From NCBI RefSeq assembly GCF_002206635.1, contig NZ_NGUO01000009.1:158360-222359 (forward strand): 64,000 nucleotides of DNA, written 5' to 3'. This document shows, piece by piece, positions 36,615 through 47,481 of this stretch. The notes below the pieces were generated by a model. The model was not told the origin of the DNA. It worked only from the letters and a program-made list of their open reading frames with translations, and did not search any database. This DNA comes from Polynucleobacter aenigmaticus. GTDB lineage: Bacteria > Pseudomonadota > Gammaproteobacteria > Burkholderiales > Burkholderiaceae. The position numbers were made by a program, and so were the translations under genes. Position 1 is the stretch's first letter; each line of letters opens with the position of its first letter.

Positions 36615-37382
36615 TTACTCTTTCAACCATTCTTTTAAAGCGCCAAGATCGCGCTTTGTATCGCTAGATTCAGCAGTATCAGATGTTGGCATGTTGCTGA
36701 GTTTCGCTAGCGCCTTCTCCAGGGCTACGATTTTGGCTTCTTGTTCTAGCGTCGCATCAATCAAACCCTTCAAAGCCATGGAGACCGGATCATCCACGTT
36801 GGGAGTGACGCCATAGGCAGAGAAATATTCTTTTGCCTTGCTATCTGGAGCGGTGGACTGAGGTAAATCGGGGTGCAAGATACGTGCAGGAATGCCCACT
36901 GCAGTTGCCCCAGCGGGAATTTCTTTGAGCACTACAGCGTTTGAGCCAACGCGCGCGCCATCGCCAACAGTAAAGCCTCCAAGGACTTTGGCGCCAGCGC
37001 TAATCACAACACCCTTGCCTAAAGTAGGATGTCGCTTAACGCCTTTGTATAAAGAGGTGCCACCCAAGGTAACGCCTTGGTAGATGGTGCAATCATCTCC
37101 AATCTCAGTGGTCTCTCCAATCACAATACCAAGACCATGATCTAAAAATACCCGGCGACCAATTTTTGCCCCGGGATGGATTTCAATGCCAGTAATCCAG
37201 CGAGCCACCATCGACAGTAGTCGCGCAATCCACTTAAGACCTAGGTTCCAAAGACCGTGAGATGCTCTATGAATCCACACGGCATGTAAACCTGGGTAGC
37301 AGGTAATGACCTCTAGGCGATTTCTGGCTGCTGGGTCACGAATAATGATGGAGTCGACTTGGTCGAAAAGTGAATTAAACAT
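36615..37382 (-). CDS. cysE: serine O-acetyltransferase
   Basis: Acetylates serine for cysteine synthesis. The 255-residue protein has the short form of the N-terminal helical domain and a left-handed beta-helix of hexapeptide repeats ([20 protein letters not shown], then [17 protein letters not shown]). The C-terminal extension after about residue 175 is charged and predicted helical. It is 29 bp downstream of trmJ on the same strand, and the two are likely cotranscribed. Confidence 0.95.
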   Translation of the reverse strand: MFNSLFDQVDSIIIRDPAARNRLEVITCYPGLHAVWIHRASHGLWNLGLKWIARLLSMVARWITGIEIHPGAKIGRRVFLDHGLGIVIGETTEIGDDCTIYQGVTLGGTSLYKGVKRHPTLGKGVVISAGAKVLGGFTVGDGARVGSNAVVLKEIPAGATAVGIPARILHPDLPQSTAPDSKAKEYFSAYGVTPNVDDPVSMALKGLIDATLEQEAKIVALEKALAKLSNMPTSDTAESSDTKRDLGALKEWLKE

Positions 37383-37411
37383 GATGCGATTTTAACGGGT
37401 AAAGGCTGGAT

Positions 37412-38170
37412 TTATTTTCTTAGGAGCATCTGCTTGGCAATTCCGCGGAGTAGATCGATTTCCTCTTTCTGAAGACGGGTTCTCGCAAATAGAGCTTGCA
37501 AGCGGGGCATGAGCTTCTTGGGGTTGGCGGGGTCAAGATAATCAATCGCTTCAAGACCTTTGCGCCAATGCTCAAGCATGGCGGCTACAGCTGCTGGATC
37601 GGCATAGTCGACTAGTTCAGGAGCTTCTTGAGTCTCACTTGGTGACGTAGATTCAGAATCTTCACCCAGAGTCTCTCGTAAGGTGAAGGCGCAGACCATG
37701 ATGGCTTGTGCGAGGTTTAGAGAGGGGTAGAGGGGGTTGGCATCTAGCCATACCCGATGCGTGCACAGTGAGAGGTGATGGTTATCTAGGCCAGTTCGTT
37801 CTGGCCCAAATAGGAGTGCGACGCGTTGTTTCCCCTTAATCGCTGCCTTAATGAGAGGGCGAGCGTCTTGCCAATTTAATGCTGGTGGCCCGAATTCACG
37901 GTCACGGCTAGTGAGCCCTAGAACCAGGGCGCAGTCTTGAACGGCCGATTCCAGGGAGGGGGATTCTTGGCTGGTTTCCAGAATATCGACTGCACCACTA
38001 GCAAGAGCAATTGCCTCTGGCATATTGGCAACCCCAGGAATCTTCGGCCGTATCAGGCGCAGATCCCCAAAACCCATGGTTTTGAGTGCACGCGCAGCCG
38101 AACCAACATTTCCAGGGTGGCTGGTTTCGACCAAAACCCAGCGTAATAATTGTGCTTGAGCGGTATTCAT
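37412..38170 (-). CDS. trmJ: tRNA (cytidine/uridine-2'-O-)-methyltransferase TrmJ
   Basis: SPOUT methyltransferase that 2'-O-methylates position 32 of tRNAs. The 252-residue protein starts with VLVETSHPGNVGSAARALKTMG (motif 1) and has LLFGPERTGLDNHHLSLC (motif 2) and YPSLNLAQAIMVCAF (motif 3). A Ser/Glu-rich insert precedes the C-terminal helical part. It is divergent from suhB, as in E. coli. Confidence 0.95.
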   Translation of the reverse strand: MNTAQAQLLRWVLVETSHPGNVGSAARALKTMGFGDLRLIRPKIPGVANMPEAIALASGAVDILETSQESPSLESAVQDCALVLGLTSRDREFGPPALNWQDARPLIKAAIKGKQRVALLFGPERTGLDNHHLSLCTHRVWLDANPLYPSLNLAQAIMVCAFTLRETLGEDSESTSPSETQEAPELVDYADPAAVAAMLEHWRKGLEAIDYLDPANPKKLMPRLQALFARTRLQKEEIDLLRGIAKQMLLRK

Positions 38171-38300
38171 AAAGGCAGGGAATCTCTAGGAGCTTGGGAG
38201 TTCAAAGGGGCAATCGTTTAGAATCATCGTGTTAGCTCCTTATTGTCACGCAGTTTGCAATCTGGTGAGCTTGTTCTTATTTAATTTGTCCATCAAAACT

Positions 38301-39089
38301 ATGCATCCCATGTTAAATGTGGCCGTTAAGGCTGCCCGTCGTGCCGGAACCGTAATTAATAGAGCCTCTCTCAATTTAGAGCGTCTCCAGGTTGACCGTA
38401 AACAACACAACGATTTTGTAACCGAGGTGGACAGACAGGCTGAAGCGGCCATCATCGAAACGCTCAGTGATGCCTATCCATCCCATGGATTTCTGGCTGA
38501 AGAAACCGGCGCCCAAAATGTCGATGCAGAAAATGTCTGGATCATTGATCCACTTGATGGCACTACTAATTTCATTCACGGCTTTCCGCAATATGCGGTG
38601 TCCATTGCATTGTCTGTTAATGGAGTTACCCAGCAGGCAGTGGTGTATGACCCAACTCGCGACGAACTCTTTACTGCCACACGTGGTGCGGGCGCGTATT
38701 TAGATCGTCGGCGTTTGCGTGTTGCCACTCAAGATCGTTTGGCAAATTCTTTACTAGGCACTGGCTTTCCTTATCGCGAAGATCAAGATTTAGAAAAGTA
38801 TTTAAAAATATTTGCGGATATGACACGTCAATGTGCGGGCCTACGTCGCCCTGGAGCGGCCTCTTTGGATTTAGCCTATGTTGCCGCTGGTCGTTACGAT
38901 GGATTCTTTGAAAGTGATCTCAAGCCATGGGATATGGCTGCAGGTGCCTTATTGATTACCGAGTCTGGTGGCTTAGTTGGCAACTACCGTGGCGAGGAAG
39001 GTTTCCTGCAAAGTGGTGAAGTGATGTGTGCCAATCCACGCATCTTTGCTCAGATGGTGCAGTGCTTGTCTAAATACTCCAACTGCTAA
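38301..39089 (+). CDS. suhB: inositol-1-monophosphatase family protein SuhB
   Basis: Mg-dependent phosphatase that in E. coli also takes part in rRNA antitermination complexes. ATG 38301 gives 262 residues starting [16 protein letters not shown], the family start; an in-frame ATG at 38229 is too far upstream. Metal sites are GFLAEETG and [17 protein letters not shown], with [18 protein letters not shown] near the C-terminus. It is transcribed divergently from trmJ. Confidence 0.95.
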   Translation: MHPMLNVAVKAARRAGTVINRASLNLERLQVDRKQHNDFVTEVDRQAEAAIIETLSDAYPSHGFLAEETGAQNVDAENVWIIDPLDGTTNFIHGFPQYAVSIALSVNGVTQQAVVYDPTRDELFTATRGAGAYLDRRRLRVATQDRLANSLLGTGFPYREDQDLEKYLKIFADMTRQCAGLRRPGAASLDLAYVAAGRYDGFFESDLKPWDMAAGALLITESGGLVGNYRGEEGFLQSGEVMCANPRIFAQMVQCLSKYSNC

Positions 39090-39099
39090 TCCTAAGCTA

Positions 39100-39888
39100 T
39101 TAAGCTTTGATCAAATCGGTGTAACGTACGCCGTTTTGATCAATCATCAAGGCGCTGGCTCTTGGCCTGACGGCCTCAGGGTGATCTAGATCCCAATCTG
39201 ATAATACCCAGCGCTGCCATTCTTGATCTTGAAGGCGCTCTTGGTGATGAGCGGGCAGATGCGTATGCCCATGAATCAATTGATCTCCAGCTTGCTCTCT
39301 TAATACCGCGGCACATGCCGCGACAGTGACATCTGTTTTAGCGTGCGCCCCTTGTGGAGTAGATTTAATTGATCGCTGATACTTCACGCCACTATTACTG
39401 CGTAGATGATTTGCAATAGAACGACGCCATTGCAATGGCATCCTCAAAAATAATTTTTGAATCCACGGTTTACGCACCCAACTTCTGAAAACTTGATAGC
39501 CAATGTCGGCAGTACAGAGTGAGTCTCCATGACACAGAACATAGTCGCTACCAGCTAGCGTGATTTTGCTAGGATCTGGCATGAGGGTCATGCCGGTCCT
39601 ACTTAAAAAATGAGTCCCAATCAAAAAGTCCCGGTTGCCATGCAGGTAATACGTCTTCACTTTGGTAGATAGGGTTGCTAGCGCACGCTGTACTTCTTGT
39701 TGAAAGGGTGAGTGAAGTGCCGCATCATCGCCAACCCAGTACTCAAAAAGGTCTCCCAAAATAAATACAGCATCTACCTTGGGGGCATCTTTTTCGCAAA
39801 AGTCAAAGAACCGTTGCGCCGTCAATGGCATTGACGGCGTTAGATGTAAATCGGAGATGAGCAGCGCGCTCGCATATTGCGGAATCAT
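39100..39888 (-). CDS. lpxH: UDP-2,3-diacylglucosamine diphosphatase
   Basis: Membrane-associated metallophosphoesterase of lipid A synthesis (forms lipid X). The 262-residue protein has the metal motifs [30 protein letters not shown] and [11 protein letters not shown]. The start overlaps the ppiB stop by four bases, so the two are coupled, which is the E. coli ppiB-lpxH order. Confidence 0.95.
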   Translation of the reverse strand: MIPQYASALLISDLHLTPSMPLTAQRFFDFCEKDAPKVDAVFILGDLFEYWVGDDAALHSPFQQEVQRALATLSTKVKTYYLHGNRDFLIGTHFLSRTGMTLMPDPSKITLAGSDYVLCHGDSLCTADIGYQVFRSWVRKPWIQKLFLRMPLQWRRSIANHLRSNSGVKYQRSIKSTPQGAHAKTDVTVAACAAVLREQAGDQLIHGHTHLPAHHQERLQDQEWQRWVLSDWDLDHPEAVRPRASALMIDQNGVRYTDLIKA

Positions 39889-40388
39889 TCCTCGATGACA
39901 CTTGCCTTTTCAATGACAACATCTTCAGCTGGCACGTCTTGATGAAAGCCAGTATTACCTGTTTTCACTTTGCGGATTACATCAACTACATCCTGACCAC
40001 CAGTGACTTTTCCGAAAACAGCATAGCCCCAGCCTTGAGCATTGGGGGCTGTGTGGTTCAAGAAATCGTTGTCATTCACATTAATGAAAAATTGGGCGGT
40101 AGCTGAATGCGGATCGCTAGTGCGGGCCATTGCAACGGTGCCACGCTCATTCTTGAGGCCATTGTTAGCTTCATTTTCAATTTGAGCGCCAGAAGTTTTT
40201 TCTTTCAGGCCAGCGGTCATTCCGCCACCTTGAACCATAAAGTTATCAATCACGCGATGAAAGATCGTGCCATCGTAGTGACCACTTTTAACGTACTGTA
40301 AAAAGTTTGCAACAGTCTTAGGAGCCTTAATAGCATCGAGGGTAAGGGTGATATCACCCTTGTTTGTTTTGAGTAGAACTTGAGTCAT
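39885..40388 (-). CDS. ppiB: peptidyl-prolyl cis-trans isomerase B (cytoplasmic cyclophilin)
   Basis: 167-residue cyclophilin without a signal peptide. Typical segments are [21 protein letters not shown] and [20 protein letters not shown], which contain the catalytic Arg and Phe/Gln residues. It catalyses proline isomerisation during folding. It lies between the TPR lipoprotein and lpxH, all on the minus strand. Confidence 0.96.
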   Translation of the reverse strand: MTQVLLKTNKGDITLTLDAIKAPKTVANFLQYVKSGHYDGTIFHRVIDNFMVQGGGMTAGLKEKTSGAQIENEANNGLKNERGTVAMARTSDPHSATAQFFINVNDNDFLNHTAPNAQGWGYAVFGKVTGGQDVVDVIRKVKTGNTGFHQDVPAEDVVIEKASVIEE

Positions 40389-40435
40389 GATGAATTAACT
40401 TTCTGGTGAGTTAGTAGATAAAAACGGTAATGAAA

Positions 40436-41260
40436 TTATTTTGAGTTGGTCGGAGTTGGTGCAACAGTCTTTTTGGGTGATTTCAGTATCTCCATTAATG
40501 CTTTTGCGCGATTCGTGTATTGACGTTGATTCAGCGCGGCATCTTTGGCTGCGTTGTCATAAGCTTGAGCGCCTAAGCGAATATAGACTTCACCTAAATT
40601 CGCTGAAGCCACTGTATAGCTAGGGCGTAATTTTAGGGCGAGCTCTAAATAGTCTCTTGCCTCGATCCAGTTTCCTTGGTTTGCAGCAAGTGCCGCTAAA
40701 TTGTTGTAAGGCTCAGGTAGCTCTGGAAATTGCTGGGTAATTTCAATTAAAGTCTTTTTAGCCGCTTCCCACTGACGCATTTCAATTTGCATGCGCGCTT
40801 TAACGTAACGTAATTGCACATTACCTGGTGTTTTCTTCAGGCGCTGATTGATGAGGTCGATTGCATCAGGATATTTCTTGGCTTTTACTAGCTTTTCGAT
40901 ATCAGACGGCACTCCATTTTTCGTAACCGGATCTGGCTCAATAATCAAAAACGATAAAAAAGGAACTGCTACAGAGTCTGATAACTCTGGATTGGACTGG
41001 TCGTATCCTGCATCATTCCCCGCAAGCCTTGGTGGGTCATTGGGACCATAGGATCCTAAATAAGGGGCTTGGGAGGCTTGTGTAGCTCCAGCAGGGACAT
41101 TATTAAGAGCCTTGATTTCGGCGTCGGCTAACTGTTGGCCTGGGGTGCTACACCCAGCTAGGAGAAGAAGGGCAAAAATGGAGCTTAAGCCACCTGAGAG
41201 GGCTGGACGTAGTGAAAAATGGTTAGCTGGCATAGGGTGCGGGGTGAAAAACTGGCTCAT
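40436..41260 (-). CDS. TPR-containing lipoprotein
   Basis: 274-residue exported protein with a lipobox (LLLLAGCS, Cys about 37) and a C-terminal TPR region (about 120-260: [60 protein letters not shown]). TPR lipoproteins at this locus recur in beta-proteobacteria between ppiB and cysS. The function is probably scaffolding in the periplasm. The start could be a few codons downstream (ATG 41233). No strong ribosome-binding site is visible, so the start is unsure. Confidence 0.8.
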   Translation of the reverse strand: MSQFFTPHPMPANHFSLRPALSGGLSSIFALLLLAGCSTPGQQLADAEIKALNNVPAGATQASQAPYLGSYGPNDPPRLAGNDAGYDQSNPELSDSVAVPFLSFLIIEPDPVTKNGVPSDIEKLVKAKKYPDAIDLINQRLKKTPGNVQLRYVKARMQIEMRQWEAAKKTLIEITQQFPELPEPYNNLAALAANQGNWIEARDYLELALKLRPSYTVASANLGEVYIRLGAQAYDNAAKDAALNQRQYTNRAKALMEILKSPKKTVAPTPTNSK

Positions 41261-41319
41261 TCGATATACTCAGCGCTCAGTCTAACAAATTGGCGCTACT
41301 TGCCACCTTTATAGCCCCT

Positions 41320-42741
41320 ATGCTGCAAATCTATAACACCCTCAGTCGTTCAAAGCAGGCCTTTAAACCCATTGAGCCGGGTAAGGTGAAGATGTATGTC
41401 TGCGGTATGACCGTCTATGACTTTTGTCATATTGGACATGCCCGGGTCATGATTGTGTTTGATATGGTGGTTCGCTGGTTGCGAGCTAGCGGCTATGAGG
41501 TGGTTTATGTCCGCAATATCACCGATATTGATGACAAGATCATTAATCGCGCTATTAAAAATGGCGAGCCTATTTCCGCCCTGACGCAGCGCTTTATCGA
41601 TGCCATGCATACCGACTCCGATGAGCTGGGATTGATGCATCCTGATCATGAGCCCCGTGCAACCGATTACATTGCGCAGATGCAGGGAATTATTGGCCGC
41701 TTGATAGAAAAAGAATTAGCTTATCAAGGCGAAGATGGCGATGTGAATTTTGCTGTTCGCTTATTTCCAGAATATGGTCGTCTTTCCGGGAAATCGTTAG
41801 ATGAATTAAATGCAGGTGAGCGGGTTGCTGTTGGTGGTGGCAAGCGTGACCCTTTAGATTTTGTTTTATGGAAAAGCGCTAAAGCAGAAGAGCCGGCGGA
41901 TACGCGTTGGAAATCTCCTTGGGGCGAAGGTCGTCCTGGATGGCATATTGAATGTTCAGCAATGTCCTGCGACTTGTTGGGTGAACATTTCGATATTCAT
42001 GGTGGCGGTGCTGATTTGCAGTTCCCTCATCATGAGAATGAGATTGCCCAAAGTGAGGGCGTTTTATATGGTCAAGAGCATCAGGCTAGTGATGAGCCTT
42101 TTGTAAATTATTGGATGCACAACGGCCATATTCGGGTAAATGAAGAAAAGATGTCCAAGTCACTTGGCAATTTTTTCTTAATACGAGATGTTCTAAAGAG
42201 TTTCGATCCTGAGGTATTGCGCTTCTTTATTTTGCGTGCCCACTATCGCAGCCCTATTAACTATAGTGATGCGCAGCTCGAGGAAGCTCGTGCTGGATTA
42301 CTACGTCTCTATACCGCTCTGGCACAAGTACCAATTAGCAATCAGCCTGTAGACGCCCATTCACCATGGGCTAAGCGCTTTGCGGATGCGATGAATGATG
42401 ACTTCAATACACCTGAGGCAATTGCTACATTGTTTGATTTAGCAAGCGAAGTGAATCGTGCGCAGGGTGAAGAAAAGGCGCAACTAGCAAATACTTTAAA
42501 AGGACTTGCTGCTAGCTTAAACTTTTTGCAGCGTGATCCGACAGTATTTTTACAGGCAGGCTCTCGAGGTGGTGAAACAGATTTATCTGCTGAACATATT
42601 GAAGAGCAGATTGCAGCGCGTGTAGCGGCTAAGCAGTCAAAAGATTTTTCTAAAGCCGATTTGATTCGCAAAACATTGTTGGAGCAGGGCGTAGTATTAG
42701 AAGATAAACTTGGTGGCATTACCGAATGGCGTAGAAGTTAA
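41320..42741 (+). CDS. cysS: cysteinyl-tRNA synthetase
   Basis: Class I synthetase. The ATG 41320 gives 473 residues beginning [15 protein letters not shown]; the earlier TTG at 41290 is discarded. It has the zinc/HIGH region [18 protein letters not shown], the zinc ligands in WHIECSAMS and [10 protein letters not shown], and [12 protein letters not shown]. It is divergent from the TPR lipoprotein gene, whose start is 59 bp away. Confidence 0.97.
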   Translation: MLQIYNTLSRSKQAFKPIEPGKVKMYVCGMTVYDFCHIGHARVMIVFDMVVRWLRASGYEVVYVRNITDIDDKIINRAIKNGEPISALTQRFIDAMHTDSDELGLMHPDHEPRATDYIAQMQGIIGRLIEKELAYQGEDGDVNFAVRLFPEYGRLSGKSLDELNAGERVAVGGGKRDPLDFVLWKSAKAEEPADTRWKSPWGEGRPGWHIECSAMSCDLLGEHFDIHGGGADLQFPHHENEIAQSEGVLYGQEHQASDEPFVNYWMHNGHIRVNEEKMSKSLGNFFLIRDVLKSFDPEVLRFFILRAHYRSPINYSDAQLEEARAGLLRLYTALAQVPISNQPVDAHSPWAKRFADAMNDDFNTPEAIATLFDLASEVNRAQGEEKAQLANTLKGLAASLNFLQRDPTVFLQAGSRGGETDLSAEHIEEQIAARVAAKQSKDFSKADLIRKTLLEQGVVLEDKLGGITEWRRS

Positions 42742-42784
42742 ATCTAGTAGTTGAGTCTAGTAATTAAGTGATTGAGAATGTATT

Positions 42785-43441
42785 TTGAGTAAAGTAGCAG
42801 AGCAATCGATTATTGAAGAAGTAGCCCCGGAGTATTGGGAGCAAGCTTGTACTGAGCTCACGAAGCAGGACCGCATTCTGAAGAAAATCATTCCTAAATA
42901 CGGCTCTGGTTTTTTAATGACCCGTGGAGATGCTTTTACAACTTTAGCCAGAGCAATTGTTGGCCAGCAGATCTCAGTGGCCGCTGCCCAATCCGTCTGG
43001 AACAAAGTCCTCCTAGCTCTTAAAAAGAAAGTCACGCCCAAAAATATTCTTGCGCTCACCGTAGAAGAATTGCGCGGGGCCGGTTTATCGGGCCGTAAGG
43101 TGGAATACATCCGAGATTTGGCTGAACATTTTGTTTCTGGTCGTTTGCATGCTAATCAATGGAAAGGCATGGAAGATGAGGTCATCATCAAGGAATTGTG
43201 CGGAATTCGGGGAATTGGCCGCTGGACAGCGGAAATGTTTCTGATTTTCAATATGGTGAGACCTGATATTCTCCCTTTGGACGATGTCGGCCTCATTAAG
43301 GCGATTTCCCTCAATTACTTCAGTGGAGAGCCTGTCAGTAGGCATGAGGCCCGAGAAGTGGCTGCAAATTGGGCCCCTTGGAGGACGGTAGCAACCTGGT
43401 ATATGTGGAGAAGTATCGACCCCATTCCCGTTGAATATTAA
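42785..43441 (+). CDS. DNA-3-methyladenine glycosylase II-like (HhH-GPD)
   Basis: 218-residue base-excision repair glycosylase of the AlkA/HhH-GPD family. It has the helix-hairpin-helix GIRGIGRWTAEMFLIF followed by the catalytic aspartate segment LPLDDVGLIKA, and lacks the Fe-S cysteines of Nth/MutY. It probably removes alkylated purines. The start is TTG 42785. Located between cysS and accA, a Burkholderiales order. Confidence 0.87.
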   Translation: MSKVAEQSIIEEVAPEYWEQACTELTKQDRILKKIIPKYGSGFLMTRGDAFTTLARAIVGQQISVAAAQSVWNKVLLALKKKVTPKNILALTVEELRGAGLSGRKVEYIRDLAEHFVSGRLHANQWKGMEDEVIIKELCGIRGIGRWTAEMFLIFNMVRPDILPLDDVGLIKAISLNYFSGEPVSRHEAREVAANWAPWRTVATWYMWRSIDPIPVEY

Positions 43442-43450
43442 AATCAAGCT

Positions 43451-44422
43451 ATGAAAACGACTTTCCTGGATTTTGAGCAGTCAATCGCTGAACTAGAGTC
43501 AAAGATTGAAGAGCTGCAATTTGTGCAAGATGAATCATCGGTGGATATCTCCGATGAGATCAAAACTCTGACTGAAAAAAGTCAACAACTGACTAAGGAC
43601 GTTTATGCCAACTTAAGTCCTTGGCAAGTTTCACAAGTGGCACGTCATCCTCAGCGTCCCTATACATTGGATTATGTGGGTGCATTGTTCACTGATTTTC
43701 ATGAGTTACATGGCGATCGTAATTTTGCAGATGATCAATCGATCGTTGCAGGTCTAGCGCGCTTTGAGAATCAGCCTTGTATGGTCATTGGACATCAAAA
43801 GGGTCGCGATACAAAAGAACGCGCCTTAAGAAACTTTGGCATGAGTCGACCAGAGGGTTATCGCAAGGCCATGCGCCTGATGCGTTTGGCGGAGAAATTT
43901 GCATTACCGGTATTTACTTTTGTTGATACCCCGGGTGCATTCCCAGGCATTGATGCAGAAGAGCGCAATCAATCTGAAGCGATTGGCCGCAACTTATATG
44001 TTCAAGCAGAGTTAGAGGTTCCTATTATTGCCACCATTATTGGTGAAGGCGGTTCTGGTGGTGCACTGGCGATCGCCATGGGTGACGTAGTGTTGATGTT
44101 GCAAAACTCTACCTACTCAGTGATTTCACCAGAAGGTTGCGCCTCTATCTTATGGAAGACTGCCGAAAAGGCGCCTGAAGCTGCTGAGCAACTAGGCCTC
44201 ACTGCACAACGCTTAAAAACATTGGGCTTGATCGATAAGATCGTGGCTGAACCTACTGGTGGTGCCCATCGTGATTACGATGCGATGATGACAAGTATGC
44301 GTAAAGCTTTGGCCGAATCTCTTAAGACCTTCGATGGCATGAAAGTGGATGCGCTGCTCGAGCGTCGCCATGAACGCTTGATGAGCTATGGCAAGTTCAA
44401 GGAAATCGAAGCCAAGCCCTAA
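43451..44422 (+). CDS. accA: acetyl-CoA carboxylase carboxyltransferase alpha subunit
   Basis: Alpha subunit of the carboxyltransferase, partner of AccD (6.2 kb). The 323-residue protein has the N-terminal helical segment ([18 protein letters not shown]), the crotonase core with [20 protein letters not shown] and the oxyanion-type [15 protein letters not shown], and [14 protein letters not shown]. It begins 9 bp after the glycosylase gene and leads into tilS. Confidence 0.98.
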   Translation: MKTTFLDFEQSIAELESKIEELQFVQDESSVDISDEIKTLTEKSQQLTKDVYANLSPWQVSQVARHPQRPYTLDYVGALFTDFHELHGDRNFADDQSIVAGLARFENQPCMVIGHQKGRDTKERALRNFGMSRPEGYRKAMRLMRLAEKFALPVFTFVDTPGAFPGIDAEERNQSEAIGRNLYVQAELEVPIIATIIGEGGSGGALAIAMGDVVLMLQNSTYSVISPEGCASILWKTAEKAPEAAEQLGLTAQRLKTLGLIDKIVAEPTGGAHRDYDAMMTSMRKALAESLKTFDGMKVDALLERRHERLMSYGKFKEIEAKP

Positions 44423-44432
44423 GCCTGCTCCA

Positions 44433-45707
44433 ATGGCGGCCAAACGAATTGCGCTTGCCTTAAGTGGAGGGCTTGATTCGGTTGTGCTGCTCGATACTGT
44501 TTGCAAAGCAGTGCAAGCGAGTGATACTTCAAAACAATCAACAGAAGTTTGGGTATTTCACATTCATCACGGCTTGCAAAAGTCTGCCGATCAATGGCTC
44601 GAGTTTTGTGAAAAACTTGCCAAGAAATATCGCGCTCAATTTGATTTCCGCCTCCTACACTTTGCCGACAAAGCTCAAGGAAACATTGAGGCAAGAGCAA
44701 GAGCGGAGCGCTACGATGCCTTAACCGAACTTTGCATTGAGCATGATATTGAAATCTTATTGCTAGCACACCATCAGAATGACCAAGCTGAAACCATCCT
44801 ATTGCAACTCTTGCGGGGTTCTGGTGTGGCTGGACTTGCTGGTATGCCGCAGCAACGCATCAACACTGCTGATGGTCAATCAATTACTCTGTGGCGCCCG
44901 CTATTAAATCAAAGCAGGGCTGATCTCGAAGTATATGCAAAAAAATATAAGCTCAAGTGGGTAGAAGATCCCAGCAATCAAAATACACGCTATCGTCGCA
45001 ATGCTATTCGCAAAGAGATTATCCCTAGATTAGAAAAGATCCAGCCAGGAGCCATCTCCAATCTAGCTCGAAGTGCGGATTTACTGGCCCAATCGCAAGT
45101 GCTCCTCGATCGTTTGGCAAAACTTGATGGCAAAGACATTTTTCAGGGCGCTGGTCTAAAACTCAAGCCACTGTTAGCGCTAGCCAAGTTGGATAAACCG
45201 GCTGCCAATAACTTAATGCGATATTGGTTAAAGGTAAATAAGTTAGCAATGCCTTCTCAGGAGCGACTTGAGTCCTGGTGGAAAGATCTGATGGCGGTAA
45301 AGCAGGATTCCAGTTTGGAGTGGCAACATGACGAGGTCAGCATTCGTCTCTGGCGGGGTGTCTTGCAAGTGGCTAATTCTGCATTTGGCCATTGGATTTT
45401 CAAGGCCATCCCTCCACGTAGTAAGTTACTTGGATTGTCGTTAGCCTTGGTGAGCGAAGCTGAGCAGCGTGGTTTGGTCGAGCATAGGCAGCGCCAAGGG
45501 GCGGAAAAGATTCAAATCAAGCCCAAGACCCCGCGTAAAACCCTCAAGAACCTATTTCAGGAGTCTGATATGCCGCCCTGGGAGCGACAGGCGCCTCTGC
45601 TCTATATCAATGACGAACTTATTGCTGTGGCGGGGGTAGGGGTGAGTTATCCGCATTTGGTGTCCACTGGTAGGCGGGTGCTTCCCGAGTGGTCTGAGAA
45701 GCCATAG
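44433..45707 (+). CDS. tilS: tRNA(Ile)-lysidine synthetase
   Basis: Converts C34 of tRNA-Ile(CAU) to lysidine. ATG 44433 gives 424 residues starting MAAKRIALALSGGLDSVVLL, with the N-type ATP-pyrophosphatase P-loop LSGGLDS at the start. The frame is also open to ATG 44388, which would overlap accA by 35 bp. AHHQNDQAETILLQLLRGSG is the second family motif, followed by TilS substrate-binding and C-terminal domains. It follows accA as in other proteobacteria. Confidence 0.95.
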   Translation: MAAKRIALALSGGLDSVVLLDTVCKAVQASDTSKQSTEVWVFHIHHGLQKSADQWLEFCEKLAKKYRAQFDFRLLHFADKAQGNIEARARAERYDALTELCIEHDIEILLLAHHQNDQAETILLQLLRGSGVAGLAGMPQQRINTADGQSITLWRPLLNQSRADLEVYAKKYKLKWVEDPSNQNTRYRRNAIRKEIIPRLEKIQPGAISNLARSADLLAQSQVLLDRLAKLDGKDIFQGAGLKLKPLLALAKLDKPAANNLMRYWLKVNKLAMPSQERLESWWKDLMAVKQDSSLEWQHDEVSIRLWRGVLQVANSAFGHWIFKAIPPRSKLLGLSLALVSEAEQRGLVEHRQRQGAEKIQIKPKTPRKTLKNLFQESDMPPWERQAPLLYINDELIAVAGVGVSYPHLVSTGRRVLPEWSEKP

Positions 45708-45749
45708 CGCAGGTATAAAACCCTGTAAAATAAGCCCCTTTTAGACCCT

Positions 45750-45766
45750 AGGGAATGTAATTCCCT
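45750..45766 (+). repeat. perfect hairpin upstream of lysC
   Basis: AGGGAAT-GTA-ATTCCCT, seven base pairs with a 3-nt loop, 25 bp before the lysC ATG and without a T-run. It could be part of the lysC leader or a protein site. No lysine riboswitch features are visible. Confidence 0.35.
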
Positions 45767-45791
45767 GTAAATAGACAATACGACGGTTTTT

Positions 45792-47042
45792 ATGGCTCTT
45801 ATCGTTCATAAGTATGGTGGCACCTCAATGGGCTCAGTTGAGCGCATTCAGAATGTCGCTAAACGCGTTGCCAAGTGGATGCGTGCAGGCCACCAAGTGG
45901 TGGTTGTGCCTTCAGCCATGTCAGGCGAGACCAATCGCTTGCTAGGTTTAGCAAAGGATATTAATCCTGATGCAAATCCTCGTGAGCTAGATCAAATTGC
46001 TTCGACAGGTGAGCAGGTGAGTTCTGGCTTATTGGCCTTGGCATTACTTCGCGAAGGTGTTGATGCCGTAAGTTACGCTGGCTGGCAGGTAACAGTTCAT
46101 ACGGACTCCTCCTTTACGAAGGCCCGCATCAAGAGTATTGATGACCAAAAAATTCTTGCTGATCTCAATGCGGGACGTGCTGTAGTGGTTACAGGCTTTC
46201 AGGGCGTTGACCCTAATGGCAACATCACCACTTTAGGTCGTGGTGGATCTGATACATCTGCCGTTGCGATGGCTGCAGCCCTAAAGGCAGACGAGTGCTT
46301 AATCTACACCGATGTTGATGGCGTTTATACGACAGATCCCCGTGTTTGCGAAGATGCACGTCGCCTAGACAAGATTACCTTTGAAGAGATGCTGGAGATG
46401 GCAAGTCTTGGTTCGAAGGTATTGCAGATTCGTTCTGTGGAGTTTGCTGGTAAGTACAAAGTTAAAACCCGTGTTCTGTCTTCATTGACAGATCCGTTGA
46501 TGCCCCTTGATCTAGAGATGAAGTCGGGCACCTTGATTACATTTGAAGAGGACAGCACTATGGAAGCCGCAGTTATTTCCGGCATCGCCTTTGCGCGTGA
46601 TGAAGCAAAAATTACCGTTCTGGGGGTTCCTGACCGCCCAGGTATTGCCTATCAAATTTTGGGTCCGATTGCGGATGCGAATATTGATGTCGACATCATC
46701 ATTCAGAATCAGTCCTTTGAGGGCAAAACGGACTTTACTTTCACGGTACCCCGGGCTGAATATCAGAAAGCGTTGGACTTACTCAAGAACAATGTCCAGG
46801 CCCATATTGAGGCTAAAGAAATTACTGGTGATCCAAAAGTCTCCAAGGTATCAGTGGTTGGCGTTGGAATGCGCTCCCATGTTGGGGTTGCCAGCAAGAT
46901 GTTCCGCACTCTATCAGAGGAGGGCATCAATATCCTCATGATCTCCACCAGCGAAATCAAGATTTCTGTTGTGATTGATGAGAAATATATGGAGCTGGCG
47001 GTACGTGCTTTACATAAAGCTTTCGAGCTTGACCAGAAGTAA
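45792..47042 (+). CDS. lysC: aspartate kinase (lysine-sensitive type)
   Basis: First enzyme of the aspartate family pathway, phosphorylating aspartate; it feeds asd and dapA elsewhere in the window. The 416-residue protein has KYGGTSMGSVERIQNVA and the kinase core (about 1-240; TTLGRGGSDTSAVAMAAAL, TDVDGVYTTDP). Two C-terminal ACT domains follow (about 265-335 and 345-416; VTVLGVPDRPGIAYQI-type start and SVVGVGMRSHVGVASKMF). The ACT pair implies allosteric control. No fused homoserine dehydrogenase is present. Confidence 0.97.
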   Translation: MALIVHKYGGTSMGSVERIQNVAKRVAKWMRAGHQVVVVPSAMSGETNRLLGLAKDINPDANPRELDQIASTGEQVSSGLLALALLREGVDAVSYAGWQVTVHTDSSFTKARIKSIDDQKILADLNAGRAVVVTGFQGVDPNGNITTLGRGGSDTSAVAMAAALKADECLIYTDVDGVYTTDPRVCEDARRLDKITFEEMLEMASLGSKVLQIRSVEFAGKYKVKTRVLSSLTDPLMPLDLEMKSGTLITFEEDSTMEAAVISGIAFARDEAKITVLGVPDRPGIAYQILGPIADANIDVDIIIQNQSFEGKTDFTFTVPRAEYQKALDLLKNNVQAHIEAKEITGDPKVSKVSVVGVGMRSHVGVASKMFRTLSEEGINILMISTSEIKISVVIDEKYMELAVRALHKAFELDQK

Positions 47043-47131
47043 GAATACGCATTAAACGCTTTAAAACCGTAGTAAACCCCCTTGGCCAACGGAATCCGTT
47101 AAACTGTGGGGCGTTGTAAGGGCATCAAGTA

Positions 47132-47227
47132 GGGAGGCGTGGCCGAGCTGGTCGAAGGCACTCCCCTGCTAAGGGAGCATCTGCGCTAAAACGCGGATCG
47201 GAGGTTCGAATCCTCTCGCCTCCTCCA
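47132..47227 (+). tRNA. tRNA-Ser (GCT)
   Basis: 96-nt class II tRNA with acceptor GGAGGCG/CGCCTCC, T discriminator and encoded CCA. The anticodon stem CTCCC/GGGAG holds loop CTGCTAA, anticodon GCT. A long variable arm (CTGCGCTAAAACGCGG) is typical of tRNA-Ser. It follows lysC in Burkholderiales. Confidence 0.97.
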
Positions 47228-47272
47228 GAATTCTTCTGAATTCGACTGCTTGTGCCATTGCTACACATAACT

Positions 47273-47296
47273 AAGCCCCTTCACCGGGGCTTTTTT
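47273..47296 (+). terminator. Rho-independent terminator after tRNA-Ser
   Basis: Stem AAGCCCC/GGGGCTT with a 6-nt loop, followed by TTTTATT. It ends the tRNA-Ser transcript before the small accessory genes. Confidence 0.88.
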
Positions 47297-47430
47297 ATTG
47301 CCTATTGCACGGCTAGCAAATGCTGATTACATCCTAGAAACATCTATTTCGATTTCAGCAATTTTCAGGCGTCACCAATTTACTCCATTATTTTTTATCC
47401 ATATTGAATCATCTAATATATTTATTCATA

Positions 47431-47481
47431 AACTTCACAACTTCACAACTTCAGTGGTATAGTGTACACACAGGAGGTGAA
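47431..47481 (+). promoter_or_regulatory. promoter with direct repeats and palindrome upstream of small HTH gene
   Basis: AACTTCAC repeats with an 8-bp period (47431-47453) supply a TTCACA -35 at 47434-47439. An 18-bp spacer leads to an extended -10, TGG-TATAGT, at 47455-47463. The palindrome GTGTACAC at 47462-47469 overlaps the expected transcription start. It is followed by the near-consensus ribosome-binding site AGGAGGTGA at 47472-47480. This looks like a strong, regulated promoter. Confidence 0.6.
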
